A stretch of DNA of 64,000 bases from Burkholderiales bacterium (GCA_025360815.1 JANYBL010000064.1:1-64000); one strand, 5' to 3'. Positions 29,569 to 39,485 are shown, counted from the first letter of the stretch. Made by a program: numbers and translations. Notes: generated by a model from the sequence alone, not told the origin.

Positions 29569-31497
29569 ATGATCGGCACTACGATTAAAAATCGCGAGGC
29601 GGAGCTAAATGTTTTTCGTTCGCGCGCCATCGTCGCTGGCTTAGGGATTTTGCTTGCGTTCGCCATCTTGACCGCTCGTATGGTTTATTTGCAAGTCATC
29701 AAGCATGATCATTACCACACGTTGGCTGAGGCAAATCGTATTTCAGTGGTGCCCGTAGTGCCGACGCGGGGCCTGATTCTGGACCGCAACGGCGAAGTAC
29801 TGGCGGCCAATACTTCAGCGTACACATTGGAGGTCACGCCCGCAAAAGTGAACAACCTCGATGCGGTGCTTGATGATTTGTCAAACGTGGTCGAGATCCA
29901 GCCGCGCGATCGCCGCCGCTTAAAACGCCTGCTAGAGGAAAGCAAAAATTTTGAATCGCTACCGGTACGCAATCGCTTAACCGAAGAGGAAGTCGCGCGA
30001 TTTGCAGTGAATCGTTTCCGCTTTCCCGGCTTCGATATTCGCGCCCGGTTATTCCGTAACTATCCGCAAGGCGAGATTGCGTCGCATGCGATTGGCTATA
30101 TTGGCCGTATCAATGTGGCTGACGTAAAACGGATTGAAACGAACGGACTCACCAGCAACTACAAAGGTACCGAGCACATGGGCAAGCAGGGCATTGAGGC
30201 CAGCTACGAAGCCGAGCTGCACGGTTCCACCGGCTCAGAGCAAGTCGAAATTGATGCCGGTGGCCGCGCCATCCGCTCGCTCGCCAAATCGGCGCCCACC
30301 GCCGGCAACGATCTCAAACTCACCCTCGATATTAGGCTGCAGCGCATCGCCGAAGAGGCCTTCGATGCCCGTCGCGGATCGATGGTGGCGATTGAACCGT
30401 CGACGGGCGAAATTCTAGCGCTGATTTCCAAGCCGGGTTTTGATCCGAACTTATTTGTTGATGGGATTGATCCGCTAAATTGGGATTTGCTCAATACCTC
30501 AGCCGATAAACCGCTGCTCAATCGTGCCCTGCGCGGCGCTTATCCGCCGGGCTCGACCATTAAACCATTCTTGGCGCTGGCGGCATTAGAGTCCGGTAAA
30601 CGAACACCTCAACAAGCTATTTCAGACCCTGGCGTATTTCGCTTGCCAGGCGTCACGCACTATTGGAATGACGATAAAGTTGGCGGGCACGGCAGCGTCG
30701 ATATGGTTAAATCGATTGTTGTATCCTGCGACACTTATTACTATCAACTCGCTTCCGAAACGGATATTGACGACACCGCAAAATTTTTGGGCTCATTGGG
30801 TTTCGGCGGCAAAACAGGCATCGATATCGACGGTGAATTAGAGGGTACCCTGCCATCGCGTCAATGGAAGAGTAGTCGTTTTGCGAAAGCGACTCCCGAC
30901 GCACGTAAGTGGTACACCGGCGATAGCATTTCAGCAGGCATTGGCCAAGGGTATAACGCATTCACGCCCATGCAGCTTGCCCACGCGACCGCGACGATTG
31001 CCAATGATGGTGTGGCGATGCGCCCGCATTTGGTACGCACTGTCACCGATGCTGCCACTGGCAAAGCAAAGGCGATGGCAGACCAAGTGGCCAATAAACC
31101 TACATCACTTGGCTTGAGGCCCGAAAATGTTGCGCTTATTAAAGAAGCGATGGCCGGCGTCGTCACCGCGGGTACGAGCGCCCGCGCGTTTGTGAATGCG
31201 GGTTATGTGAGCGCTGGAAAAACCGGTACGGCGCAGGTATTCGGCCTTAAGCGCGGCGAGAAATATGCTGAAGGGCGCGTGACTGAAAAACTGCGCGACC
31301 ACGCTTGGTACATCGCCTATGCGCCTGCCGATAAGCCCAAGATTGCCATTGCTGTGATGGTCGAAAACGGCGGCAAGGGTGCGGCGGCGGCGGCGCCAAT
31401 TGCGCGTGCCGTGATGGATTATTATTTGCTCGGCAAATTGCCCGACGTGAAAAAAATAAAAGCCGCAGAGGCCGATGAAAAACCTGACGATGAATAG
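29569..31497 (+). CDS. mrdA: penicillin-binding protein 2 (elongation transpeptidase)
   Basis: PBP2 cross-links peptidoglycan during lateral wall growth with RodA. The 642-residue protein has an N-terminal membrane helix (SRAIVAGLGILLAFAILTARMVYLQ), the dimerisation domain (PTRGLILDRNGEVLAANTSAYTLE), and a transpeptidase domain with the active-site PPGSTIKPFLAL (SxxK), SCDTYYYQLA (SxD in the SxN place) and AGKTGTAQ. The C-terminus is charged (KKIKAAEADEKPDDE). It lies 55 bases after mreD. Confidence 0.96.
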   Translation: MIGTTIKNREAELNVFRSRAIVAGLGILLAFAILTARMVYLQVIKHDHYHTLAEANRISVVPVVPTRGLILDRNGEVLAANTSAYTLEVTPAKVNNLDAVLDDLSNVVEIQPRDRRRLKRLLEESKNFESLPVRNRLTEEEVARFAVNRFRFPGFDIRARLFRNYPQGEIASHAIGYIGRINVADVKRIETNGLTSNYKGTEHMGKQGIEASYEAELHGSTGSEQVEIDAGGRAIRSLAKSAPTAGNDLKLTLDIRLQRIAEEAFDARRGSMVAIEPSTGEILALISKPGFDPNLFVDGIDPLNWDLLNTSADKPLLNRALRGAYPPGSTIKPFLALAALESGKRTPQQAISDPGVFRLPGVTHYWNDDKVGGHGSVDMVKSIVVSCDTYYYQLASETDIDDTAKFLGSLGFGGKTGIDIDGELEGTLPSRQWKSSRFAKATPDARKWYTGDSISAGIGQGYNAFTPMQLAHATATIANDGVAMRPHLVRTVTDAATGKAKAMADQVANKPTSLGLRPENVALIKEAMAGVVTAGTSARAFVNAGYVSAGKTGTAQVFGLKRGEKYAEGRVTEKLRDHAWYIAYAPADKPKIAIAVMVENGGKGAAAAAPIARAVMDYYLLGKLPDVKKIKAAEADEKPDDE

Positions 31498-31578
31498 CCC
31501 GACGTTGAAAAGCAAAAAACTGGCGTACGAACAAACCTGAACCCCGCCATCTGAACCAACAAACTTGAACAAAAAAGC

Positions 31579-32685
31579 ATGAAAGCAACCATTAACCGAT
31601 TATTTTTCGCGATTACCCGGAGCCTCGACGGGCCGTTGATGATCGCGTTCGCGGTGCTGGCGGCGATCTCGTTGGCGGTCGTGTTTTCTGCATCGGGCGG
31701 CATCACGTTTGACCGGGCGATGGGGCAGGCACGGAACTTTGGCATCGCACTGGTCGCCATGTGGATTATCGCCAACATTCCGCCGCAGACCTTGATGCGC
31801 TTTGCGATCCCCGTTTATTTGTTGGGGCTTGGGCTGCTCATTAGCGTGGCATTGTTTGGTGAAATCCGTAACGGTGCCCGACGGTGGTTGAATATCGGCT
31901 TTACGATTCAGCCATCGGAAATCATGAAAATCGGCATGCCGTTATTACTGGCTTGGTATTTTCATCGTAAGGAGGAGGGACTTAGTTTTAAAGATTATTT
32001 GATTGCCGGTGTCATCCTGATGGTGCCAACACTATTGGTGATGCGTCAGCCCGATTTGGGCACCGCTATTTTGATTTTTTCTGCCGGATTTTTCGTGATT
32101 TTTTTTGCCGGACTGTCGTGGAAATTATTGATTGCCGGCGGCATCGGCGCGTTAGCCTCCCTCCCGCTGTTATGGAACTACGTGCTGCATGATTACCAGC
32201 GAGACCGGGTCTTGATGCTGCTCGACCCGACCAGCGATCCGCTCGGGGCGGGCTATCACATCATTCAATCGACGATTGCCATCGGTTCGGGCGGCATCCT
32301 TGGTAAAGGCTGGCAAGCGGGCAGCCAAGCGCAGCTCGACTTTATCCCCGAGCGGTCGACGGATTTCATCTTGGCCGTGTTTGGTGAAGAGTTTGGTTTG
32401 ATTGGTGTGTTGCTATTATTTACGCTTTATCTCATCATCATCGGTCGCGGATTGATGATTTCGATCAACGCCCACACTACGTTTGCGCGGTTGTTGGGCG
32501 GTGCTGTGACGCTCAGTTTTTTCACTTACGCGTTTGTCAATATCGGCATGGTGACCGGCATCTTGCCCGTGGTTGGCGTGCCGTTGCCGCTGATGAGCTA
32601 TGGGGGCACGGCGATTTTATCGATGTGTATTTCGTTTGGCATGTTGATGAGCATCGCCACGCACAAGCAACTGGTTTCTACGTAG
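31579..32685 (+). CDS. rodA: RodA peptidoglycan glycosyltransferase
   Basis: RodA is a SEDS-family lipid II polymerase paired with PBP2. The 368-residue protein has about ten hydrophobic segments and SEDS signatures: NGARRWLNIGFTIQPSEIMKIGMPLLLAWYF, MRQPDLGTAILIFSAGFFVIFFAGL, LDFIPERSTDFILAVFGEEFG and GVPLPLMSYGGTAILS. No strong ribosome binding site precedes ATG 31579. Its stop overlaps the GTG start of rlpA, implying coupled translation. Confidence 0.96.
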   Translation: MKATINRLFFAITRSLDGPLMIAFAVLAAISLAVVFSASGGITFDRAMGQARNFGIALVAMWIIANIPPQTLMRFAIPVYLLGLGLLISVALFGEIRNGARRWLNIGFTIQPSEIMKIGMPLLLAWYFHRKEEGLSFKDYLIAGVILMVPTLLVMRQPDLGTAILIFSAGFFVIFFAGLSWKLLIAGGIGALASLPLLWNYVLHDYQRDRVLMLLDPTSDPLGAGYHIIQSTIAIGSGGILGKGWQAGSQAQLDFIPERSTDFILAVFGEEFGLIGVLLLFTLYLIIIGRGLMISINAHTTFARLLGGAVTLSFFTYAFVNIGMVTGILPVVGVPLPLMSYGGTAILSMCISFGMLMSIATHKQLVST

Positions 32686-33743
32686 TGCAAACTGCCGCAA
32701 AAAATAACGAAAGCCACCATTTGGCGGGCATCTTCAGGCAAAAATGCCTCAAGGTGCTTGCCAATGCTGGCGTCGGCGTTTTTATTTTAACTTTATACGG
32801 TTGCGGCACCACGCCGAAGAAACCTGATACGCCGGTGAAAAATTCCGCCCCACCGACAGCGGCGGGCGGCAGCAACACGGCCAAATCTGGCGGTTATTAT
32901 TTGGACGATGGTCCCGGTGCTAACCCACCACCCAATCTGGATGCGATTGCCGATGCTGTCCCGCGCGATGAGCCTTTGCATCGCGGTGCGAATAAACCAT
33001 ATGTTGTGTTCGGCAAATCCTATGTGCCGAATGTTGCGGCAGATAATTTCAAACAGCAAGGTATCGCCTCATGGTACGGCCGTAAATTTCATGGCCAAAA
33101 AACCTCCAACGGCGAAACCTACGATATGTATGCCATGACCGCCGCACATCCGACGCTACCGGTGCCGTCCTATGTGCGCGTGACCAACCCCGCCAATAGT
33201 AAATCTGTGGTGGTTAGAATCAATGATCGCGGGCCATTTCATTCAGAACGCATTGTTGATCTCTCGTTCGCGGCCGCGAATCGGCTCGATATCGCGCGAC
33301 GTGGCAGCGGCATGGTGATCTTGGAGCGCGTGTTTGCTGACGGCAAACCGACGGCGCTCTCAATCGTGGCCAGCAGTCCAACGCCGGCTCCTATGCCTGC
33401 CGCTGCACCAACGCTGCCTGCCGCCACAGTTGCGTCCATTGTTCAGGTAAGTGAAGTACCGATCAATACGGCCCCCAGCATCGCGCCCGCATCACCGATC
33501 ACCGCCGACCAAGGTCAGCTGTTCTTGCAGCTTGGTGCTTTCTCGTCGAAAGACAACGCCGAGATTTTCCGAGCCCGCATGAATCGTGAGCTTGATTGGA
33601 ATCGCGAACCGATTACGGTGTCGCAAAAAGATAGCTTATATCGCGTGCGTTTGGGACCATACAAAAGCCGTGAGGAGGCCGAGGCGATCCAAGCGCGCGT
33701 CAAAGAATCGCATGATTTTTCCCCTGTTATTTCCAAACTCTAA
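32685..33743 (+). CDS. rlpA: RlpA septal/wall lipoprotein (DPBB plus SPOR)
   Basis: RlpA is a peptidoglycan-binding lipoprotein, a lytic transglycosylase in some species. The chosen start is GTG 32685, overlapping the rodA TAG. The signal is LANAGVGVFILTLYGC with a lipobox cysteine. The double-psi barrel reads GIASWYGRKFHGQKTSNGETYDMYAMTAAHPTLP and VRINDRGPFHSERIVDLS. A Pro/Ala-rich linker leads to a C-terminal SPOR domain (FLQLGAFSSKDNAEIFRARM) that binds denuded glycan strands. The frame continues further upstream, but that would lie inside rodA. Confidence 0.92.
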   Translation: MQTAAKNNESHHLAGIFRQKCLKVLANAGVGVFILTLYGCGTTPKKPDTPVKNSAPPTAAGGSNTAKSGGYYLDDGPGANPPPNLDAIADAVPRDEPLHRGANKPYVVFGKSYVPNVAADNFKQQGIASWYGRKFHGQKTSNGETYDMYAMTAAHPTLPVPSYVRVTNPANSKSVVVRINDRGPFHSERIVDLSFAAANRLDIARRGSGMVILERVFADGKPTALSIVASSPTPAPMPAAAPTLPAATVASIVQVSEVPINTAPSIAPASPITADQGQLFLQLGAFSSKDNAEIFRARMNRELDWNREPITVSQKDSLYRVRLGPYKSREEAEAIQARVKESHDFSPVISKL

Positions 33744-33771
33744 ATTGCCTGAAAGCTTGCTTAACCATCCT

Positions 33772-34962
33772 ATGAAAAAATTTATCTTGCCATCGATTGC
33801 AATGTCGTTAATTGCAGCGACGTTGGTTGTTGCGATAGCGATCCCAACTGCCTCAAACGCGGCGCCGGGTGTTCGCGCCGCCGCCATTTTCAACGTAATC
33901 ACCCCGCCCCCGATTCAGGCACGTTCATTCATTTTGTTCGATGCTTCGAGCGGGCAGACGCTTGCTGCCCAAGCCGCCACTGAGCGCTTTGAACCAGCTT
34001 CACTGACTAAATTAATGACGGCCTATTTGGTCTTTGATGCGCTCAAAACCAAGCGGCTCACGCTCACGCAAACTGTGACGGTATCTGAGCGTGCGTGGAA
34101 AGCTGAAGGTTCGCGAATGTTCATCGATCCCAAACAAACACCGGCTGTTGAGCCGTTGATTCGCGGCATGATCGTCCAGAGCGGCAACGACGCTTCGATT
34201 GCGCTGGCTGAGGCGGTCGCCGGATCAGAAGATTTGTTTGTACAAATGATGAATACACAAGCGCTGCGATTAGGGATGAAAAACACTAATTTCCTCAACG
34301 CAACCGGCTTGCCCAATCCTCAGCATTATTCAACGGCGGAAGATTTGATGTTGTTGGCCAATGCGCTGATTCGTGATTTTCCCGCCGAATTTTCGTATTA
34401 CAAGGAAAAAGAGTTTACTTACAACAAAATCACGCAGCCGAATCGCAATCGATTGCTCTTCATTGACCCGACGGTTGACGGTTTAAAAACCGGCCACACT
34501 GAAGCCGCCGGTTTTTGTTTGATCGCTACCGCCAAACGCGGCGAGCGACGGCTCATTTCTGTGGTGCTTGGCACCGCATCGGATGCGGCACGAACGCAGG
34601 AAAGCCAAAAATTACTGAACTTCGGCTACCAATTTTTTGATTCACAAAAACTGTACAAAAAAGGTGATGCCGTCGCAACACCGGAGATTTTTAAAGGTTC
34701 GCAAAGCACCGTCAAGCTTGGTTTTGACAGCGACATCTGGCTAACCTTACCCAAAGATAAATTCACTGGCTTGAAAGCCACCCTGACCACCACCGAGCCA
34801 CTGCTCGCCCCGCTGCGCGTCGGTGAAAAAGCAGGGATAATAAAGCTCATGAAAGACGATAAACTGGTTGCAGAAATCCCGGTCGTTTCGTTAGAAGAGG
34901 TGCTCGTCGCTGGATTTTTGGGGCGCGGCTGGGATGCGATTCGTTTGATTTTCAAAAAATAG
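33772..34962 (+). CDS. dacA: D-alanyl-D-alanine carboxypeptidase (PBP5/6 type)
   Basis: DacA trims pentapeptide side chains in the periplasm. The 396-residue protein has a signal peptide (MKKFILPSIAMSLIAATLVV...SNA), SLTK as SxxK, the SGNDAS motif and DGLKTGHTEAAGFC. A C-terminal beta domain follows, with an amphipathic anchor (GRGWDAIRLIFKK) typical of PBP5/6. The frame is open upstream to 33586 inside rlpA. ATG 33772 gives the signal peptide. The D-amino acid aminotransferase gene begins 13 bases later. Confidence 0.95.
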   Translation: MKKFILPSIAMSLIAATLVVAIAIPTASNAAPGVRAAAIFNVITPPPIQARSFILFDASSGQTLAAQAATERFEPASLTKLMTAYLVFDALKTKRLTLTQTVTVSERAWKAEGSRMFIDPKQTPAVEPLIRGMIVQSGNDASIALAEAVAGSEDLFVQMMNTQALRLGMKNTNFLNATGLPNPQHYSTAEDLMLLANALIRDFPAEFSYYKEKEFTYNKITQPNRNRLLFIDPTVDGLKTGHTEAAGFCLIATAKRGERRLISVVLGTASDAARTQESQKLLNFGYQFFDSQKLYKKGDAVATPEIFKGSQSTVKLGFDSDIWLTLPKDKFTGLKATLTTTEPLLAPLRVGEKAGIIKLMKDDKLVAEIPVVSLEEVLVAGFLGRGWDAIRLIFKK

Positions 34963-34975
34963 AGAGAGGCACAGT

Positions 34976-35875
34976 ATGTCAAGCGAGATGAACCAAAACA
35001 TGTGTCTGCCAACCGTATTCCTGAACGGCAGACTGATGCCGTTCGAGGACGCGTACATTTCGCCGCTTGACCGCGGCTTTATCTTTGGCGATGGGGTGTA
35101 TGAAGTCATTCCGTTTTACGATGGTATGGGCTTGCGCTGCACCGAACACTTGCAGCGTTTGCAGCGCAGTTTGGATGGTTTAGAAATTGCCAATCCATAC
35201 ACGATCGCCGAATGGGAAGCGCACATCGGCGCCCTGATCACCGCCAATCATGGCGGCAATGTCGGTGTGTATATCCAAATCACGCGCGGCGTTGCGAAGC
35301 GTGACTTCTCGCCGCCGGTGGGCTTAACACAAACCGTATTTATGATGGCGAACCCGCTCGCCACGCCAAAGCCAGAGGTCTACGAAAAGGGTATTTCTTG
35401 TGTCTCGCTCGATGACAACCGCTGGCTGCGCTGCAACATCAAAGCCACTGCCTTGCTGGGCGCGGTTATGTTGAAACACGCGGGCAATCAAGAGGGCGCA
35501 GATGAGGTGATGTTGTTCCGCGATGGCTACTTAACCGAGTCATCTGCCAGCAATATCGCCGCTGTAAAAGACGGTGTGATTCTCTGTCCACCGCTCGATA
35601 ATTTGTTGCTCGCCGGCATCACTTACGAATTGATGATTGAGCTCGCCCGCAAGGCCGGGCTGCCGCTACAAATTCGCCGTGTCTCGCGCCATGAAGTGAG
35701 GGCGGCCGATGAGCTGTGGATCATGTCGTCCACCAAGGAAGTCGTGCCGATCACGATGCTTGACGGCAGACCGGTAGGGCACGGTTCGTCAGCGGGTAAG
35801 CCGGGCGCCCTGTTTAGGAAGATGTTTTCGTTGTTTCAAGAGTACAAACACGGTTTGAAGCCGTTAGGTCGCTAG
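34976..35875 (+). CDS. dat: D-amino acid aminotransferase (class IV PLP)
   Basis: This fold-type IV aminotransferase of 299 residues is probably specific for D-alanine and D-glutamate, as in the well-known dacA-dat pairs. It shows PLDRGFIFGDGVYEVIPFYDG, the arginine in ITRGVAKRDF, the Schiff-base lysine in LRCNIKATALLGAVMLKH, and LTESSASNIAAVKDG. GAGAGG lies before ATG 34976. The ybeD gene begins two bases after its stop, so the two are translated in close succession. A branched-chain aminotransferase role is a less likely alternative. Confidence 0.88.
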   Translation: MSSEMNQNMCLPTVFLNGRLMPFEDAYISPLDRGFIFGDGVYEVIPFYDGMGLRCTEHLQRLQRSLDGLEIANPYTIAEWEAHIGALITANHGGNVGVYIQITRGVAKRDFSPPVGLTQTVFMMANPLATPKPEVYEKGISCVSLDDNRWLRCNIKATALLGAVMLKHAGNQEGADEVMLFRDGYLTESSASNIAAVKDGVILCPPLDNLLLAGITYELMIELARKAGLPLQIRRVSRHEVRAADELWIMSSTKEVVPITMLDGRPVGHGSSAGKPGALFRKMFSLFQEYKHGLKPLGR

Positions 35876-35877
35876 AA

Positions 35878-36198
35878 ATGGCAGAAGCGCATCCGAAAAC
35901 AATTGAGGGTTTTGACGGCGGTAGTAACGAAACTTTGCTTAAGTTTCCCACCGCTTTTCCCATTAAGGCGATGGGACGCATGACAGCGGAGGGGACGCAA
36001 AGTGGATTTGCGCAAATCGTTATCGACATTGTGGCCAAGCATGCGCCCGACTTGGATTCAACATGGGTGGAAATGCGCCCATCCAAAAACGGTAATTTTC
36101 TATCTGTTACCGCCACCATCAACGCCACATCAAAAAAACAGATTGACGATATTTACCGTGAATTGTCAGCGCATCCGTTGGTGCTAATGGCGCTCTGA
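35878..36198 (+). CDS. ybeD: DUF493 family protein (YbeD)
   Basis: This is a 106-residue YbeD-like protein with an ACT-like ferredoxin fold (LLKFPTAFPIKAMGRM ... FLSVTATINATSKKQIDDIYRELSAHPLVLMAL). The function is unknown. It is classically found between dacA and lipB, as here, which has led to suggestions of a regulatory role in lipoate metabolism. It sits 2 bases after dat and 70 bases before lipB. Confidence 0.92.
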   Translation: MAEAHPKTIEGFDGGSNETLLKFPTAFPIKAMGRMTAEGTQSGFAQIVIDIVAKHAPDLDSTWVEMRPSKNGNFLSVTATINATSKKQIDDIYRELSAHPLVLMAL

Positions 36199-36268
36199 AA
36201 ATCCGATAAAAATAAAAACCACCTTTTGTCGAGCGTGGTTTAAATCGCCAGCCAAGCTAGGCGATTCA

Positions 36269-36943
36269 ATGCGTGATTCACGAACTAGACCAACACAGCC
36301 GATGAAACCGACCCTAATCATCAAACGACTCGGCATGGCCGAATACGCATCTACGCTCACCGCCATGCAATCGAATAACCGTTCGCGCACAGCGGATGCG
36401 CCCGATGAAATCTGGCTGCTTGAGCACCCACGCGTTTACACGCTCGGCCTCGCGGGCAAACGAGAACACGTGCTCAACGCGGGTGATATCCCCGTCATCA
36501 AAGTCGAGCGAGGCGGGCAAGTGACCTACCACGGCCCGGGCCAGCTGGTGGTGTACTTGCTGCTCGGCACAAAAAACCTGGTCTATGGTGTCAAAGAGCT
36601 TGTGCGAAGAGTTGAGCAATCACTGATCGATTTGCTTGCAGAATATGGAACGGTCAGTTTTCGCAAAGCAGGGATGCCGGGTGTTTACGTAGCGTTGGAA
36701 AATGCAGGCAAAATCACCGACGCAAAAATCGCCGCAATTGGTCTGCGCATTGCCAATCACGCCACATACCATGGCTTATCGCTCAATGTTGACATGGATT
36801 TGGAGCCGTTCTCACGGATCAACCCCTGTGGCTACGAGGGGCTGGCGGTCACCCAGATGCGCGACCTTGGCATAGCAGCTAAAATGAATGACATTGCCGA
36901 AAAGCTGGCGCTCCATTTGCAACACAATATCGCTTCAAAGTAA
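36269..36943 (+). CDS. lipB: octanoyltransferase LipB
   Basis: LipB moves octanoyl groups from ACP to lipoyl domains. The 224-residue protein has RGGQVTYHGPGQLVVYLLL, the catalytic lysine in DAKIAAIGLRI and the cysteine in RINPCGYEGLAVTQM. The start could be ATG 36269 or ATG 36302 (MKPTLIIKRLG). The shorter form is closer to the usual LipB N-terminus, and neither has a strong ribosome binding site. lipA follows after 24 bases. Confidence 0.95.
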   Translation: MRDSRTRPTQPMKPTLIIKRLGMAEYASTLTAMQSNNRSRTADAPDEIWLLEHPRVYTLGLAGKREHVLNAGDIPVIKVERGGQVTYHGPGQLVVYLLLGTKNLVYGVKELVRRVEQSLIDLLAEYGTVSFRKAGMPGVYVALENAGKITDAKIAAIGLRIANHATYHGLSLNVDMDLEPFSRINPCGYEGLAVTQMRDLGIAAKMNDIAEKLALHLQHNIASK

Positions 36944-36967
36944 GCAAATCCCTTGACTGGAAAAATC

Positions 36968-37930
36968 ATGGCAGAAGCAGGTATCAAAGAAAAAAGTGAA
37001 AACAAAACCGCACGCATCCCGATCAAAATTATTCCCGTTGCGCTGACAGATCGCCTGAAAAAACCGGAGTGGATTCGCGTCAAAGCCGGTTCAGCCACGA
37101 CCCGTTTTTACGAGATCAAAAAAATTCTGCGCGATGCGAATTTGCACACGGTATGCGAAGAAGCGTCGTGTCCAAATATAGGTGAATGCTTCGGCAAAGG
37201 CACGGCCACATTCATGATCATGGGTGATCTCTGCACCCGCCGCTGCCCGTTTTGCGATGTCGGGCATGGCCGACCGTTGCCGCTCGACACGGACGAGCCG
37301 CGCCATTTGGCTGAGACCATTGCCAAGCTAAAATTAAAATATGTCGTCATCACCAGCGTTGATCGCGACGATTTGCGCGATGGTGGCGCAGAGCATTTTG
37401 CTAACTGTATCCGCGTAACCAGAAGGCTGTCACCTTCCACACAAATTGAAATTCTCACGCCCGATTTTCGGGGCCGCCTAGATCGCGCACTCGGCATTTT
37501 GCGCGAAGCGCCGCCGGACGTGATGAATCATAATTTAGAAACCGTGCCACGCCTTTACAAACAAGCCCGCCCCGGCTCCGATTATGCGCACTCGCTTAAG
37601 CTGCTCAAAGATTTCAAAACCGAACACCCCAACGTCGCTACTAAGAGCGGCATCATGGTCGGCCTAGGCGAAACCAATGAAGAAATTTTAGATGTTATGC
37701 GCGATCTTCGCGCCCATGATGTCGATATGCTCACCATCGGCCAATACTTGCAACCCTCCGGTGGGCATTTGGCTGTGTTGCGCTACGTCACGCCTGATGA
37801 TTTCAAAATGTTTGAAACCGAAGCCTACAAAATGGGCTTCATTCACGCTGCTTCAGGGCCGATGGTAAGGTCTAGCTATCATGCTGATCAGATGGCACAC
37901 GAGGCAGGAATTGCTGTGAACGATCGGTAG
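36968..37930 (+). CDS. lipA: lipoyl synthase LipA
   Basis: This radical-SAM enzyme inserts two sulfurs into octanoyl groups. The 320-residue protein has the auxiliary cluster motif [17 protein letters not shown], the radical-SAM motif [13 protein letters not shown] and the C-terminal RSSYHAD serine that completes the auxiliary cluster. ATG 36968 with GGAAA upstream is preferred over TTG 36953. It closes the plus-strand run that starts at mreB. No terminator was found after it. Confidence 0.96.
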   Translation: MAEAGIKEKSENKTARIPIKIIPVALTDRLKKPEWIRVKAGSATTRFYEIKKILRDANLHTVCEEASCPNIGECFGKGTATFMIMGDLCTRRCPFCDVGHGRPLPLDTDEPRHLAETIAKLKLKYVVITSVDRDDLRDGGAEHFANCIRVTRRLSPSTQIEILTPDFRGRLDRALGILREAPPDVMNHNLETVPRLYKQARPGSDYAHSLKLLKDFKTEHPNVATKSGIMVGLGETNEEILDVMRDLRAHDVDMLTIGQYLQPSGGHLAVLRYVTPDDFKMFETEAYKMGFIHAASGPMVRSSYHADQMAHEAGIAVNDR

Positions 37931-38578
37931 TTGGTGAGACAATCCAGAAGTAAACGAGACTATTTCAATAGTTGTGAGACCATCCGGAATCGATAAATCG
38001 TTGATTAACAATGCCTTGCAGTTGATTTATGCGCTTCCAAAGGGTGAAAATTCCAGGCATATTAATTGGTTCGGTGACCTAGCCTTTCCCAATCGGATGG
38101 TGCGCAGAAAGCAACCGTCGTTGCTTTTGCACTTGTCGCTTGTCGCGTGTCGCGACCGCGACGATCCTTCCATACTGCTTTTGCCGGCGTCTACAACCGC
38201 TGCATGGCATCAGAAGATGACATGTGGCGAATTGCGGGGATGTGAATTGGCGTATTTCCGCCGAGTCGTGAACTGAGTCGCTTCAACATGACCACTGACG
38301 ATATCCTCCCAACATAAAACTGGCCATTGCCATTGAGCGTCTACATTTACCGTACAGTCAAAATGGAGGGATTACCCCACATTTGACTAATCGCACATTT
38401 GTAGAATGTAGGCGCGATTACAGAGCAACTCCAAACGCAGCCGCTTACGACATTTCAAACGTGCACCCTGGTGGTTTAGTTGTTACAAACCGTTACCAAG
38501 CCGGTGCCCGAATGAACCTAAGACGCAGCGCGTAGGTCTATACTTAAACTTATCAACATTAAATTAAACGGAAAACCT
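37931..38578. other. 648-base region without a recognisable gene
   Basis: A 100-residue frame (37974-38276) resembles nothing known and is probably not a gene. Near the start, GAGACAATCCAGAA and GAGACCATCCGGAA are 43 bases apart as an imperfect direct repeat. A short tandem TTGTCGC, TTGTCGC, GTGTCGC lies around 38132-38153. TATACT at 38539-38544 could be the -10 element for the downstream gene, but no good -35 is seen. It may be a decayed gene. Confidence 0.45.
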
Positions 38579-39325
38579 ATGTTTTCACGTAACGCTAATT
38601 CATCGCATAAAACAGTGACTTTGATGATGCACGCAGCCGCGTTTAAACGCCACGCTGTTCAGAGCTTTGGCATCGCCATAATCGCGGGGTTATCCGCCGT
38701 CGCGCTGACCACAACCGCGCATGCCGCAAGCAAATCTAGCGGTGGACACGCCATCCGTGCGGCGCAAGCCAGCACAGCTGTTTATGTTGGCGTCAATCGC
38801 GGCTATCGGCCACATTATGCAGGCCGTTATTACAACGGCTACCGCTCCTATTATGGTTGGCGCGGCAATTACTATCGCGCTGGTTTGTATGCAGGATTGT
38901 TTGTGCCGCTTTTGCCATTGGGCTACGCGACTTATTGGTACGCTGGTGCTCCTTATTATTACTACGATCAAGTTTACTATGTGTCTGATCGCAGTGGCTA
39001 TCGCGTGATCGAGCCGCCTGTTGAGGCTGTCATTTCTGCACCATTTACATCATCTACACCCAGCCCCGCGCCAGTCGTGGCCGCACCACCCGTGTTGAAC
39101 GGCCCAGCGCCTACTTATGTGAACCAGCCAAGGCAATTATTTGCCTATCCTAGAGATGGGCAGACTGCGACGCAGGCGACGTTTGATCGAATTGAATGCG
39201 AGCGTTGGGGCACGCAGCAGACTGGCTTTCAGCCAACCGTTTTGCCAGTCGATGATGCCAAAAAAAGTGATTATCAACGCGCCGTGTCGGCTTGTTTAGA
39301 GGGGCGCGGTTATACCGTTAAATAG
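38579..39325 (+). CDS. exported Tyr-rich envelope protein (DUF6515-like)
   Basis: This 248-residue protein has an N-terminal signal region ending TTTAHAAS. A Tyr/Gly-rich segment (YYNGYRSYYGWRGNYYRAG) and a short hydrophobic patch come next. YYYYDQVYYVSDRSGYRVIEPP and a proline-rich spacer follow. The C-terminal FAYPRDGQTATQATFDRIECERWGTQQTGFQP and YQRAVSACLEGRGYTVK form a Cys-containing module seen in many uncharacterised proteobacterial envelope proteins. Function unknown. ACGGAAAACCT precedes the ATG. Confidence 0.72.
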   Translation: MFSRNANSSHKTVTLMMHAAAFKRHAVQSFGIAIIAGLSAVALTTTAHAASKSSGGHAIRAAQASTAVYVGVNRGYRPHYAGRYYNGYRSYYGWRGNYYRAGLYAGLFVPLLPLGYATYWYAGAPYYYYDQVYYVSDRSGYRVIEPPVEAVISAPFTSSTPSPAPVVAAPPVLNGPAPTYVNQPRQLFAYPRDGQTATQATFDRIECERWGTQQTGFQPTVLPVDDAKKSDYQRAVSACLEGRGYTVK

Positions 39326-39370
39326 CACGTTGCTGCACGGCTCGTGCGTGTTTAGCCAGGTAAATTCCTC

Positions 39371-39391
39371 CAAACTCCGCGCCAGTGCTAG
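39371..39391 (-). repeat. dispersed 21-bp repeat, copy E
   Basis: Read on the minus strand this is CTAGCACTGGCGCGGAGTTT, an almost exact match to the consensus. It lies in the 160-base space between two convergent genes. Just beyond it, 39400-39476 is cryptically repetitive (ATCAGC units, then CTTGC and TTTGTGTTTGCA units). Confidence 0.65.
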
Positions 39392-39485
39392 GGCATGAGG
39401 CATCAGCATCAGCATCTGCATCAGCACTTGCTTGAACTTGCTTGCACTTGCATTTGTGTTTGCATTTGTGTTTGTCATTAAACAG

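Noticed and set aside
29800-29820. Repeat-like AGTACTGGCGGC in mrdA
   Set aside because: Only about 11 bases match, and the segment encodes the conserved GEVLAANTS region of PBP2.
37974-38276. 100-residue frame after lipA
   Set aside because: The start is not supported and the sequence contains simple repeats. No homology could be recognised.
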